Part shown: positions 26,076-33,624 of the stretch, one piece after another
Position numbering within the stretch: position 1 is the first letter of the stretch
Layout of the letters: the number at the start of each line of letters is the position of its first letter
Assembly (NCBI RefSeq): GCF_005280735.1
Contig: NZ_CP040077.1
Coordinates: 124,001-188,000 of the forward strand
Length of the DNA: 64,000 nucleotides
DNA from: Trinickia violacea
GTDB lineage: Bacteria > Pseudomonadota > Gammaproteobacteria > Burkholderiales > Burkholderiaceae
Direction of reading: 5' to 3'
Notes under the pieces: generated by a model
Databases searched by the model: none
The model's input: the letters and a program-made list of their open reading frames with translations, nothing else
Told to the model about the DNA's origin: nothing
Translations under genes and position numbers: made by a program

Positions 26076-27063
26076 ACGCGTCTTCCGCCTTGCCGCCGAG
26101 GACTATCTGACCGCTCTCGGCGAGGTTGCGCACGATCTGCAGGATGCGGCGCTGCTGCGTCTCGACTTCCGACACGCGCACCGGTCCGCGCGAATCGAGG
26201 TCTTCGGCGAGCAGTTCGGCCGCGCGCTGCGACATGTTCGACAGGAACTTCTGGCGCAGCGCGGGCGGCGCGCCCTTGAGCGAGATGATCAGCGCCTCCG
26301 ACTCCACTTCCTTGAGCAGCAGCTGGATCGCGCGGTCTTCCAGGTCGAGCAGGTTCTCGAACACGAACATCTGATCGATGATCTTCTGCGCGAGATCCGC
26401 GTCGTACTGGCGGACGTTCTCGAGCACCGATTCTTCGAACGTGCTCGACATGTAGTTGAGGATTTCGGCCGCCGTGCGGATGCCGCCCATCGGGCTGCGC
26501 TTGAGGTTGTCGCTGCCGGAGAGGAGGCCGGTGAGCACGTCGTCGAGTTCGCGCAGCGCGGCGGGCTGGATGCCGTCGAGCGTCGCGATCCGCAGCAGCA
26601 CGTCGTTGCGCAGACGCTCGGTGAAGCATTCGGCGATTTCCGACGCCTGATCGCGATCCAGGTGCACGAGGATCGTCGCGATGATCTGCGGGTGTTCGTT
26701 CTTGATGAGTTCGGCGACCGCCGCCGAATCCATCCACTTGAGCCCTTCGATGCCGCTCGTGTCGCTGCCTTGCAGGATGCGGTCGATCAGCACGCCGGCC
26801 TTGTCCTCGCCGAGCGCCTTCGTCAGCACCGAGCGGATGTAGTCGCTCGAATCGAGCGAGAGCGCCGTGTGCTTTTCGGCTTCCTTGACGAAGTCCTGCA
26901 GCACGTCCTCGACCTGCTCGCGCGTCACGTTCTTGAGCGCGGCCATCGCCGCGCCGATCTTCTGCACTTCGCGCGGCCCGAGGAACTTGAATACCTCGGC
27001 GGCTTCTTCCTCGCCGATCGACATCAGCAGGAGCGCGCTCTTGGTTAGACCTTCGGTGTTCAT
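26068..27063 (-). CDS. fliG: Flagellar motor switch protein FliG
   Basis: 331 residues from ATG 27063, chosen because GGGAGG lies six bases upstream and MNTEGLTKSALLLMSIGEEE is the standard FliG start. GSDNLKRSPMGGIRTAAEIL and YMSSTFEESVLENVRQYDAD are from the middle domain. The C-terminal domain includes LEDRAIQLLLKEVESEALII and the charged torque helix region. FliG joins the MS-ring (FliF) to FliM and takes the torque from the MotA stator. It lies between fliF and fliH as in most flagellar operons. Confidence 0.97.
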   Translation of the reverse strand: MNTEGLTKSALLLMSIGEEEAAEVFKFLGPREVQKIGAAMAALKNVTREQVEDVLQDFVKEAEKHTALSLDSSDYIRSVLTKALGEDKAGVLIDRILQGSDTSGIEGLKWMDSAAVAELIKNEHPQIIATILVHLDRDQASEIAECFTERLRNDVLLRIATLDGIQPAALRELDDVLTGLLSGSDNLKRSPMGGIRTAAEILNYMSSTFEESVLENVRQYDADLAQKIIDQMFVFENLLDLEDRAIQLLLKEVESEALIISLKGAPPALRQKFLSNMSQRAAELLAEDLDSRGPVRVSEVETQQRRILQIVRNLAESGQIVLGGKAEDAYV

Positions 27064-27082
27064 GATGCCTCCCGCTGGGCCG

Positions 27083-27111
27083 CCCCGAGGGAGGCATCCG
27101 CCCCCTCGGGG
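27083..27111. repeat. Hairpin repeat in the fliF-fliG gap
   Basis: CCCCGAGGG (27083-27091) pairs perfectly with CCCTCGGGG (27103-27111). It occupies most of the 79-bp gap between fliF and fliG and has no T-run, so it looks like an intergenic palindromic element rather than a terminator. Such a hairpin may tune the ratio of FliG to FliF by pausing or mRNA stability. Confidence 0.6.
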
Positions 27112-27142
27112 GGCAGCGAACAATAGTGAGCGTGGGGGCCGT

Positions 27143-28939
27143 TCATTCAGCCACCCAGTTCTTGACGACCGTCGCGACGATCTTCGGATCCTGGCGCGCG
27201 ATCGTGCGCGCGTAGTCCAGGTTCCGTTCGAATTTGTGCTTCTCGTTCTCGAACGAGAGCAGGTTCACCTTGACGCCGTCGTCGTCGGTGCCGGCCTTGT
27301 CCGCGCCTTCCGCCGGCACGCCGTCGAGCAGAATCGGCTCGCCTGCCGCGCCGAGGGCCATGGCCGTCGTGCCCGGCTCGGCCGCCGGCGGGGGCGGCGG
27401 GTACGCGCGGCGCAGCGCCGGCTTCACCATCACGAAGTAGAGGAACAGCGCCACCGCACCGATGCCGAGCCACGTCGCGATCTGCTTGTAGAGCGCGAGC
27501 ATGTCGGGCGTGCGCCACCACGGGACGTTCGCGAACGGGTCGTCGATCTTCGTGAACGCGCTGTTGACGACGTTGACCGAGTCGCCGCGCTGCGCGTCGT
27601 AGCCCATCGCGTCCTTGACGAGCTGATCGACCTTCGTGAGCAGATCGGCCGGCACGGGCTGCATCGTCAAGTGGCCCTTCGCGTCGGTGACCGGCATGTT
27701 GTTGATCACGACCGCCACCGACATCCGCTTGATGCTGCCGGTCGCGCCTTCCGTGTGGCGGACCGTCTTGTTGAGCTCGTAGTTGGTCGTCGAATCCTTG
27801 TGCTCGGAGATCGGCGTCGCCGACGCGCCGTTTGCGCCGCTCGCGGGCGCATCGATCGGCGCGGACGCCGGCTGCGGCGGCGTGTTCGAGAGCGCGCCCG
27901 GCACGCCTTGCGCTGCGCCGGTCGACGATTCGATCGACGAGCTCGTCTGCTGGCTGCGGATCGAGCTTTGCGTCGGGGTGGCGTTCGGGCCGTACAGCTC
28001 GGCGGTCTGCTCGTTCTTCGAGAAGTCGATGTCGGCGCTGACCGTCGAGTGCGCGTTGCCTGCGCCGAAGAGCGGGGCGAGGATCGCGTCGATGCGCTGC
28101 TGCGTGTCGTGCTCGATCTGGCGCTGATACTTGAGCTGGGTCGGGTCGAGGCCGGCGCTCGACGACGATTGCGTGAGCAGGTTGCCGTCCTGGTCGACGA
28201 TCGTGACGTTCTTGACCGGCATGTCGGGCACCGCGGACGCCACCATGTGCGTGACCGCGATCACCTGGCCTTCGTCGAGCGCGCGGCCCGGATACAGATT
28301 GACGAGCACCGACGCCGAGGGCGCTTCCTTGTCGCGCACGAACACGGACGGCTTCGGGATCGCGAGATGCACGCGCGCCTCGCGCACGGTCGAGATCGAT
28401 TCGATGGTCTTTTCGAGCTCGCCTTCGAGCGCGCGCTGGTAATTGACCTGCTCGGCGAACTGGCTGATGCCGAACTTCTGGTTGTCCATCAGTTCGAAGC
28501 CGACCGAGCCGCCCTTGGGCAGCCCCTGTGCGGCGAGGCGCAGGCGCATCTCGTGCACCTGGTCGGACGGCACGAGGATCGCGCCGCCGGCGTCGGCGAA
28601 CTTGTACGGGATGTTGGCCTGCTGGAGCGCGGTGATGATCGCGCCGCCGTCGCGGTCCGAGAGGTTGCTGTAGAGCACCTTGTAGTCCGGCGCGCGCGAC
28701 CAGAGCACGAGCGCGGCGACGACGGCCACGAGCACCGCGACCGCGATGATCAGCGGCGCGCGCGGGTTGCCGCGCATCTGCGAGAGCGTCGACAGGCGCT
28801 GCGCAAAACCGTTGCCGCCGCCGAGTTCCGCTGCGCCGACGCCGCCGGGCAGCGCGCCCGCACCTGCCGTGGCAGGTTGCGCGCCCGTGAGGCCCATGCG
28901 GGTGTCGGGGTTGATCAAAGAGTTGGCCTGCGAATCCAT
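27143..28939 (-). CDS. fliF: Flagellar MS-ring protein FliF
   Basis: 598 residues from ATG 28939 (GGAG upstream). Two transmembrane segments (residues ~60-80, IIAVAVLVAVVAALVLWS, and ~480-500, WLGIGAVALFLYFVMVKPAL) bracket a large periplasmic ring-building region with DRDGGAIITALQQANIPYKF and FAEQVNYQRALEGELEKTIE. The cytoplasmic C-terminus (FERNLDYARTIARQDPKIVA, TVVKNWVAE) is the FliG-binding tail. FliF is the assembly base of the basal body. It is the first gene of the leftward unit and is divergent from fliE across 215 bp that should hold both promoters; I could not define them. Confidence 0.97.
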   Translation of the reverse strand: MDSQANSLINPDTRMGLTGAQPATAGAGALPGGVGAAELGGGNGFAQRLSTLSQMRGNPRAPLIIAVAVLVAVVAALVLWSRAPDYKVLYSNLSDRDGGAIITALQQANIPYKFADAGGAILVPSDQVHEMRLRLAAQGLPKGGSVGFELMDNQKFGISQFAEQVNYQRALEGELEKTIESISTVREARVHLAIPKPSVFVRDKEAPSASVLVNLYPGRALDEGQVIAVTHMVASAVPDMPVKNVTIVDQDGNLLTQSSSSAGLDPTQLKYQRQIEHDTQQRIDAILAPLFGAGNAHSTVSADIDFSKNEQTAELYGPNATPTQSSIRSQQTSSSIESSTGAAQGVPGALSNTPPQPASAPIDAPASGANGASATPISEHKDSTTNYELNKTVRHTEGATGSIKRMSVAVVINNMPVTDAKGHLTMQPVPADLLTKVDQLVKDAMGYDAQRGDSVNVVNSAFTKIDDPFANVPWWRTPDMLALYKQIATWLGIGAVALFLYFVMVKPALRRAYPPPPPAAEPGTTAMALGAAGEPILLDGVPAEGADKAGTDDDGVKVNLLSFENEKHKFERNLDYARTIARQDPKIVATVVKNWVAE

Positions 28940-29154
28940 GCGTCTGGGTTCTCCGGAATGCGGGGAGGTCCTGTTGGCGCGGGCTTTGACGCCCACTTAC
29001 GGACACTTTCACGAAGGGGATTATCCGCAGGGGGCCGCAACTTCATTGGTTGAATAGAGCAGGGTTTTCCCCCTACTTTCACGGCTTTCGCCAAACGGCC
29101 GCTGCTATGCTCGCTGCTATGTTGATCATTGGCCCATCCGGGCTGGGGGAAACC

Positions 29155-29484
29155 ATGACTGTCACTGCGATAAATTCCGCCCTGCAGCAATTGCAGACGC
29201 TGGCGGCGCAAGCCACGGACAGCGCCCAAGCGCAAAGCGAAAGCAACGGCGCCGCCACGGCGGGCACGTTCTCGGCGGCGCTCAAGGCGTCGCTCGACAA
29301 GATCAGCGACGACCAGCTCAAGGCCACCAATGAATCCAAGGCGTTCGAACTCGGCGCGCCGAACGTGTCGCTCAACGATGTGGTGATCGACGGTCAGAAG
29401 GCCAACATCGGCTTCCAGTTCGGACTGCAGGTGCGCAACAAGCTCGTCTCGGCCTACAACGACATCATGCAGATGTCGGTTTGA
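29155..29484 (+). CDS. fliE: Flagellar MS-ring/rod adaptor FliE
   Basis: 109 residues from ATG 29155, which has a GGGGGA ribosome site and gives MTVTAINSALQQLQTLAAQA, a normal FliE length. The longer frame beginning at 29050 is rejected as its extra N-terminus is not FliE-like. The C-terminus NVSLNDVVIDGQKANIGFQF and GLQVRNKLVSAYNDIMQMSV is diagnostic. FliE connects the FliF ring and the FliP/R gate to the proximal rod. It is transcribed divergently from fliF. Confidence 0.96.
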   Translation: MTVTAINSALQQLQTLAAQATDSAQAQSESNGAATAGTFSAALKASLDKISDDQLKATNESKAFELGAPNVSLNDVVIDGQKANIGFQFGLQVRNKLVSAYNDIMQMSV

Positions 29485-29509
29485 GCACATAAAAGCACAA
29501 AAGCGCACC

Positions 29510-29536
29510 TAAAGCTTTCGCGGCGCGATCCGATAA
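29510..29536 (+). promoter_or_regulatory. Sigma-28 (FliA) type promoter upstream of fliS
   Basis: TAAAGCTT (29510-29517) and TCCGATAA (29529-29536) are separated by exactly 11 bases and differ from the FliA consensus TAAAGTTT-N11-GCCGATAA at only two positions. The site is 64 bp before fliS on its strand, consistent with late expression of filament chaperones. Found by eye. Confidence 0.75.
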
Positions 29537-29599
29537 CCCCGGTACAAGGCACGCTTTTGCGATGCCGTTCACCCAACGAAGAGCACAGGAGGCGCGCCG

Positions 29600-30034
29600 A
29601 TGTATTCCCCAGGACACTCTGGAGCGAACGCGTACGCGCGCGTCGGCGTCGAGACCGGGGTCATGGGCGCCAATCCGCACCGCCTGATCGCGATGCTGTA
29701 CCAGGGTGCACGGCAGGCCATCGCGCAGGCGCGGCTGCATTTTCAGCAGAACAACATCGGGCCGCGCGGCGAAGCAATCGGCAAGGCGATCCGGATCGTC
29801 GACAGCGGTTTGCGGGCGTCGCTCAATCTGGAGGCGGGGGGTGAGATCGCAATTCGGCTCGATTCGCTCTACCAGTACATGACCAACCGGCTTTTAGAGG
29901 CCAACGTGACGCAAAGCGAATCGATGCTGGTCGAAGTCGACCGGCTGCTTGCGACGCTCGAGGAAGCCTGGATCGGAATTGCCCCAGAAATCGCGAAGAT
30001 GGCGGCACAGCCATCGCCGGAACGCATTAGATGA
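29600..30034 (+). CDS. fliS: Flagellin export chaperone FliS
   Basis: 144 residues, all-helical. MYSPGHSGANAYARVGVETG, NPHRLIAMLYQGARQAIAQA and EIAIRLDSLYQYMTNRLLEA match FliS. It binds the C-terminal helix of flagellin in the cytoplasm and prevents premature polymerisation. An AGGAGG site lies 8 bases before the ATG, and a sigma-28-type promoter is upstream. Its stop overlaps the fliT start (ATGA). Confidence 0.96.
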   Translation: MYSPGHSGANAYARVGVETGVMGANPHRLIAMLYQGARQAIAQARLHFQQNNIGPRGEAIGKAIRIVDSGLRASLNLEAGGEIAIRLDSLYQYMTNRLLEANVTQSESMLVEVDRLLATLEEAWIGIAPEIAKMAAQPSPERIR

Positions 30035-30360
30035 CTCAGAACGCAGAATATTTTGCGCGATACGAAGCGATCGCGGCGGTGTCGCGCAAGATGCTGACTG
30101 CCGCGCGCCGCGCACTGTGGAACGATTTGGTCGGTCTGCAGGAGGAGTACCTGACGCTCGTCGACGGACTGAAGGACGCCGAATCGAACGTGATGCTCGA
30201 CGACGGCGAGCGCGCGCGCAAGTACGACCTGATCCGGCAGATTCTCGCCGATGATGCGGCGATTCGCGATCTGGCGAGCCCGAGCGTGGCGCGCCTGTCG
30301 GCGCTCTTTGCGACCGAGCGTCCGGCGCGCGTGTTGAAGGAGCTGTACGGCGCGCGCTGA
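30031..30360 (+). CDS. fliT: Flagellar export chaperone FliT
   Basis: 109 residues, helical. MTQNAEYFARYEAIAAVSRK, MLTAARRALWNDLVGLQEEY and KYDLIRQILADDAAIRDLAS fit the FliT family. FliT is the chaperone for the filament cap FliD and, in enterics, a regulator of FlhDC. Identity rests partly on its overlap with fliS; FliT is poorly conserved in sequence. A stem-loop with a T-run follows its stop. Confidence 0.9.
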   Translation: MTQNAEYFARYEAIAAVSRKMLTAARRALWNDLVGLQEEYLTLVDGLKDAESNVMLDDGERARKYDLIRQILADDAAIRDLASPSVARLSALFATERPARVLKELYGAR

Positions 30361-30385
30361 GCGCCATTGTCTTTTGGCGCTTTTT
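30360..30385 (+). terminator. Stem-loop terminator after fliT
   Basis: AGCGCCA (30360-30366) pairs with TGGCGCT (30375-30381) and is followed by TTTT. It starts at the last base of the fliT stop codon. If it works, the fliK-like/fhlB pair needs readthrough or its own promoter in the 116-bp gap. Confidence 0.55.
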
Positions 30386-30476
30386 GGCGCAGGCAAAATC
30401 ACGCATCACCCTGCCTCACATCACACTCCATTCAACCTCGTAAGCAGCACGACCTCTTGGCGCGAAAGGACTCGGC

Positions 30477-32063
30477 ATGACCGGAATCGACACTGCCATC
30501 GCGTCTTTGCTTGCGAACAGCATCGATAGCCTGCTGACCAACGGCGTCGGCTCGTTTTCCAATACCACGACCGCGCAGACCGGCGCGTCCTCGGTGGCGG
30601 TCGATACGACCAACGCCGCGGCTGGCCTTGCCGGCCTGCTTCCCGATGCGCAGGCTTCCGCCCAGACCGTGCTGTCCGAAGTCGCGCTGACGCTCGACGC
30701 GATCTCGCGCTTCGGCGGCGAGGCGACGCCCGCAGTGGTCGGCGAGACGCCGATCTGGCCTGCGCCGCCCGCGATCAACGTCGCGGCTGGGACGAGCGCG
30801 GAGCTGTTTCCGGCGTTCGATTCCGCGGCGGCTGCCGGCGGCGATGCCGCCGCTTCGGCGTCCGCCGCCTCGCAAACACAAGGCGCGGCGCTCTCGGCAT
30901 CGACGGTGCCCGTCGGGCTGCTCGCGTCCGCGCTCGCGCAGGCCGTCTCCGACAGCGGCCTTTTCTACGAATCGCATCTCGCGCAATGGCTCACAGGCTT
31001 GCGCATGGTCGACTCGCTCGCCGCCGAGCCGCAAACGCGCCTCGCCGCGGGAGAGGTGCAGTTGCCGCTCGCCTGGGGCGGCAGCCCGAGCGCCGCCGAT
31101 GCCGACGACGCCACCTTGAGTTCATGGCTCGACGGCCAGTTCTCGTCGCTCTTCGGCGGCGGGGACGACGCGCAAGCGCCGGCGAGCGCGGCAGCGGCGC
31201 GCAGCGCGCAGAACATGGCGAATGCCTCGCCGGCTGCCGCCAACAACGCGGCCATGCCGGGCTACGCGGCTGCGTCGCGCGCGCCGATGACGTTCGCGAC
31301 GTCCCCGTTTGGGGCGAGCACGTTCGGCGCGTACCCGACAGGCGGCACGCAAGCCGCCCAGCCGGCTTCCTCCCCTTTCGCTCAGCAGTCGAGCAACAGC
31401 GCTTCGCAGGCGAACAGCGCCGCGCAGAGCGCGCCGGCTTCGATCGCCGCATCGATCCATCCGGCGACGATTCCGCTCGTGCGCCAGCAGCTCGATTTGC
31501 TCGCGACCGACCAGTTTCGCTGGACCGGCGAAGTCTGGCCCGGCGCCAAGCTCGACTGGACGATCGAGCCCGACGGCGGGCAGCACGCGAACCGCCAGGG
31601 CGCCGACCCCTCCGACTACGAGCAGCCGTGGCGCACGCGTCTCACGCTGGCGCTGCCGACGCTCGGCACCGTCGACGCGGAGCTCACGCTGACGGGCACG
31701 CGGCTCGTCGCGCGCGTGCAGGCGAGCCCGGGCGGGGCGGCGCGCCTGTCCGCCGAGGGTGACGCGTTCCGGCGCCGGCTGCAGGCGGCGGGTATCGAAC
31801 TCTCCGGGCTGTCGATTCGCGAGATCGGCGGCACGAGCCCGGCGACAGGTCCGAGCGCCGCGTCGGCGGCCTTTGCGTATGCGCGTTCGGCGGCGGCGAG
31901 CGTCGATGCCGACGATGTCGTCGACGCCGAAGTCATCGACAAATCCGCCGCCACAACAAGCGCGGCCGGATCGTTCAAGGCGCCGGACGCGCCCGCGAAA
32001 CCGGCGAGCACGAGTCCGCTCGATCGTCTTTTCCAAGATCCGTTCGAATGGGGCGGCTCATGA
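30477..32063 (+). CDS. Second FliK-like flagellar hook-length control protein
   Basis: 528 residues. The first ~330 are low-complexity (Ala, Ser, Asn, Gln). The C-terminal part (RQQLDLLATDQFRWTGEVWP, PWRTRLTLALPTLGTVDAEL, RLSAEGDAFRRRLQAAGIEL) is the FliK/Flg_hook domain. It is therefore a FliK paralogue rather than a structural protein. Downstream and overlapping (ATGA) is an FhlB gene carrying the FlhB C-terminal domain, which is what FliK C-domains touch to switch export specificity. The pair probably forms a second switch module whose substrate is unknown. An AAAGGA ribosome site precedes the ATG. Confidence 0.85.
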   Translation: MTGIDTAIASLLANSIDSLLTNGVGSFSNTTTAQTGASSVAVDTTNAAAGLAGLLPDAQASAQTVLSEVALTLDAISRFGGEATPAVVGETPIWPAPPAINVAAGTSAELFPAFDSAAAAGGDAAASASAASQTQGAALSASTVPVGLLASALAQAVSDSGLFYESHLAQWLTGLRMVDSLAAEPQTRLAAGEVQLPLAWGGSPSAADADDATLSSWLDGQFSSLFGGGDDAQAPASAAAARSAQNMANASPAAANNAAMPGYAAASRAPMTFATSPFGASTFGAYPTGGTQAAQPASSPFAQQSSNSASQANSAAQSAPASIAASIHPATIPLVRQQLDLLATDQFRWTGEVWPGAKLDWTIEPDGGQHANRQGADPSDYEQPWRTRLTLALPTLGTVDAELTLTGTRLVARVQASPGGAARLSAEGDAFRRRLQAAGIELSGLSIREIGGTSPATGPSAASAAFAYARSAAASVDADDVVDAEVIDKSAATTSAAGSFKAPDAPAKPASTSPLDRLFQDPFEWGGS

Positions 32064-32401
32064 GCCCCGCGCCACGCAGGAGCGCGGCAGCGCTCGTCTA
32101 CGACACGCAAAACGGCGACGCGGCGCCGCGCGTCATCGCAAAAGGCTACGGCCTCGTCGCCGAGATGATCGTGCAGCGCGCCCAGGAAGCCGGGCTCTAC
32201 GTGCATACAGCGCCGGAAATGGTGTCGTTGTTGATGCAGGTCGACCTCGATTCGCGGATTCCGCCGGAGCTTTACAAGGCGGTCGCCGAATTGCTCGCCT
32301 GGCTCTACCGGCTCGAAAGCGGCGCGGACGAGCGCGCGGCGGGGCAGGTTGTCGAGGTGGCCGGCGTGGTGCTCGATGAGGATCGCGGCGAGAAGGTTTG
32401 A
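32060..32401 (+). CDS. fhlB: FhlB, free-standing FlhB/EscU C-terminal domain protein
   Basis: 113 residues from ATG 32060, set by the ATGA overlap with the FliK-like gene. AAALVYDTQNGDAAPRVIAK, GYGLVAEMIVQRAQEAGLYV and SRIPPELYKAVAELLAWLYR match the cytoplasmic FlhB C-terminal domain. It lacks membrane helices and the NPTH autocleavage site, so it corresponds to the cleaved FlhB-CC fragment. In Salmonella such a protein can partly replace FlhB-CC in export. Function here is inferred from neighbours. Confidence 0.87.
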   Translation: MSPAPRRSAAALVYDTQNGDAAPRVIAKGYGLVAEMIVQRAQEAGLYVHTAPEMVSLLMQVDLDSRIPPELYKAVAELLAWLYRLESGADERAAGQVVEVAGVVLDEDRGEKV

Positions 32402-32419
32402 TGCCGCTGCATGTGCGCA

Positions 32420-32438
32420 AATAAGAATCGTTCGCATT
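32420..32438. promoter_or_regulatory. Fur box upstream of the PepSY-type membrane protein
   Basis: AATAAGAATCGTTCGCATT is a near-palindromic 19-mer that closely follows the Fur consensus (AATGAGAATxATTCTCATT). A possible -10 TACAAT lies at 32456-32461, so bound Fur would cover the -35 region. It predicts iron repression of the gene at 32558. Confidence 0.72.
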
Positions 32439-32557
32439 GTCGGGGCGTGAGCCGGTACAATGGCGAACCTTTCTATTTGTAATTCCTGCCTGGTTACGGC
32501 TTTCCCGCAGTAGCGGCGTGCACGGGGCCAACGCAGACGAGCGCATGGAGCCTCCCC

Positions 32558-33280
32558 TTGAACGCCCCCGAATCGATCGATCTGAAGCCTGCCGCGGGCA
32601 GCGCTAACCGGCCCGCCGCCGTTCCCCTTCTCGATGACGCTCCGCAAGCCGAACGCCGCCGCCGTTCGCGCCGCGCGAATTTTCTCAAATGGCTGCGCAA
32701 GGTGCATGGCTGGGTCGGGCTGTGGGGCGCGGTGCTGGGGCTCCTGTTCGGCACGACCGGTTTCCTGCTGAATCACCGCGCCGGGCCGCTGCAGATTTCG
32801 CCGGGCAAGCCGCAAGTCGAGCAATTGCAGATCGCCCTGCCGCAGCCCGCGCCGCAGTCGCCGGAAGCGCTGGCCGACTGGCTCAAAGGCGAGCTGCAGT
32901 TCGACGGCCGTATCGGCAAGGTGAAGAAAGAGCCGGCGCATCCGGTCGCGTGGGGCGACCGCCACACGGTCCAGCCCGAGTCGTGGACCTTCAACCTCGC
33001 AGGGCCGCGCAACGGCGTTCAGGCCGAGTACTGGGTGGGCAACGGCTTCGTGTCGGTCAAGCGCTCGCAAAATTCGTTCTTCGCGACGCTCAACAACCTG
33101 CATAAGGGCGTGGGTTTGGGCATCGGCTGGGTGCTGCTGATCGATACGCTCGCGGGCGCGATCATCCTGCTGTCGCTGACGGGCGTGCTGCTGTGGACCG
33201 AGCTGAATAAGCGGCGCACGGTTGGCGTCGTGCTGGTGGCGGGGTCGGTGGGGGCGGCGTTGCTGGCGGGGCTTTTCTGA
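32558..33280 (+). CDS. PepSY-associated transmembrane protein, probably iron-regulated
   Basis: 240 residues. A basic cytoplasmic segment (RRRRSRRANFLKWLRKVHGW) leads into a first membrane helix (VGLWGAVLGLLFGTTGFLLN). A periplasmic region of ~100 residues follows, and then two closely spaced helices at 185-235 (GIGWVLLIDTLAGAIILLSL, VGVVLVAGSVGAALLAGLF). This is the layout of PepSY-associated TM proteins, some of which act as ferric-siderophore reductases or accessory factors. The Fur box upstream fits an iron-uptake role. No other iron gene is adjacent, so the partner is not evident. Confidence 0.8.
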   Translation: MNAPESIDLKPAAGSANRPAAVPLLDDAPQAERRRRSRRANFLKWLRKVHGWVGLWGAVLGLLFGTTGFLLNHRAGPLQISPGKPQVEQLQIALPQPAPQSPEALADWLKGELQFDGRIGKVKKEPAHPVAWGDRHTVQPESWTFNLAGPRNGVQAEYWVGNGFVSVKRSQNSFFATLNNLHKGVGLGIGWVLLIDTLAGAIILLSLTGVLLWTELNKRRTVGVVLVAGSVGAALLAGLF

Positions 33281-33341
33281 GGTTGCTTGCCTTTGATTTT
33301 TCCTTACCTTGAAGTAAGGAATGTGGAAATTAGGAGGTGAA

Positions 33342-33584
33342 ATGGTTTCTGCGACCGTAACATCAAAGGGGCAGGTCACAATTCCAGCGGATGTGCGCAC
33401 CCAACTTGGGTTGTCGGCGGGCGATCGAATCGAGTTCGTCCTCAACGAAGCAACGGGCCGATACGAGGTGATCCCTGCCACTGGCTCGGTCACGGCACTC
33501 AAGGGCGTCATCCGCAAACCGGCAAAACTGATTTCGATTGACGAGATGAACGCCGCAATTGTTGAGCAGGGAGCTTCGGCCTGA
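33342..33584 (+). CDS. AbrB/SpoVT/MazE-type DNA-binding protein, orphan
   Basis: 80 residues from ATG 33342, preceded by a strong AGGAGG site 5 bases upstream. An in-frame ATG at 33321 has no such site. The N-terminus VSATVTSKGQVTIPADVRTQ, LGLSAGDRIEFVL is the swapped-hairpin AbrB fold (TSKGQVTIP motif). Such proteins are mostly antitoxins of PIN-type toxins. No toxin follows: the next gene converges on the other strand after 40 bp. It may be a solitary regulator or a remnant of a lost toxin-antitoxin pair. Confidence 0.85.
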   Translation: MVSATVTSKGQVTIPADVRTQLGLSAGDRIEFVLNEATGRYEVIPATGSVTALKGVIRKPAKLISIDEMNAAIVEQGASA

Positions 33585-33624
33585 TCAACCTCGGGCTCGC
33601 TTGATGCCGCCCGCTCCCCTCGAC

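Noticed and set aside
29050..29154. Upstream extension of fliE
   Set aside because: The extra 35 residues are not FliE-like and a good ribosome site precedes ATG 29155.
28940..29154. A sigma-54 promoter (TTGGCGCG...TTTGA) between fliF and fliE
   Set aside because: The bases at the -12 position are GA rather than GC and the spacing is imperfect, so the match is not convincing.
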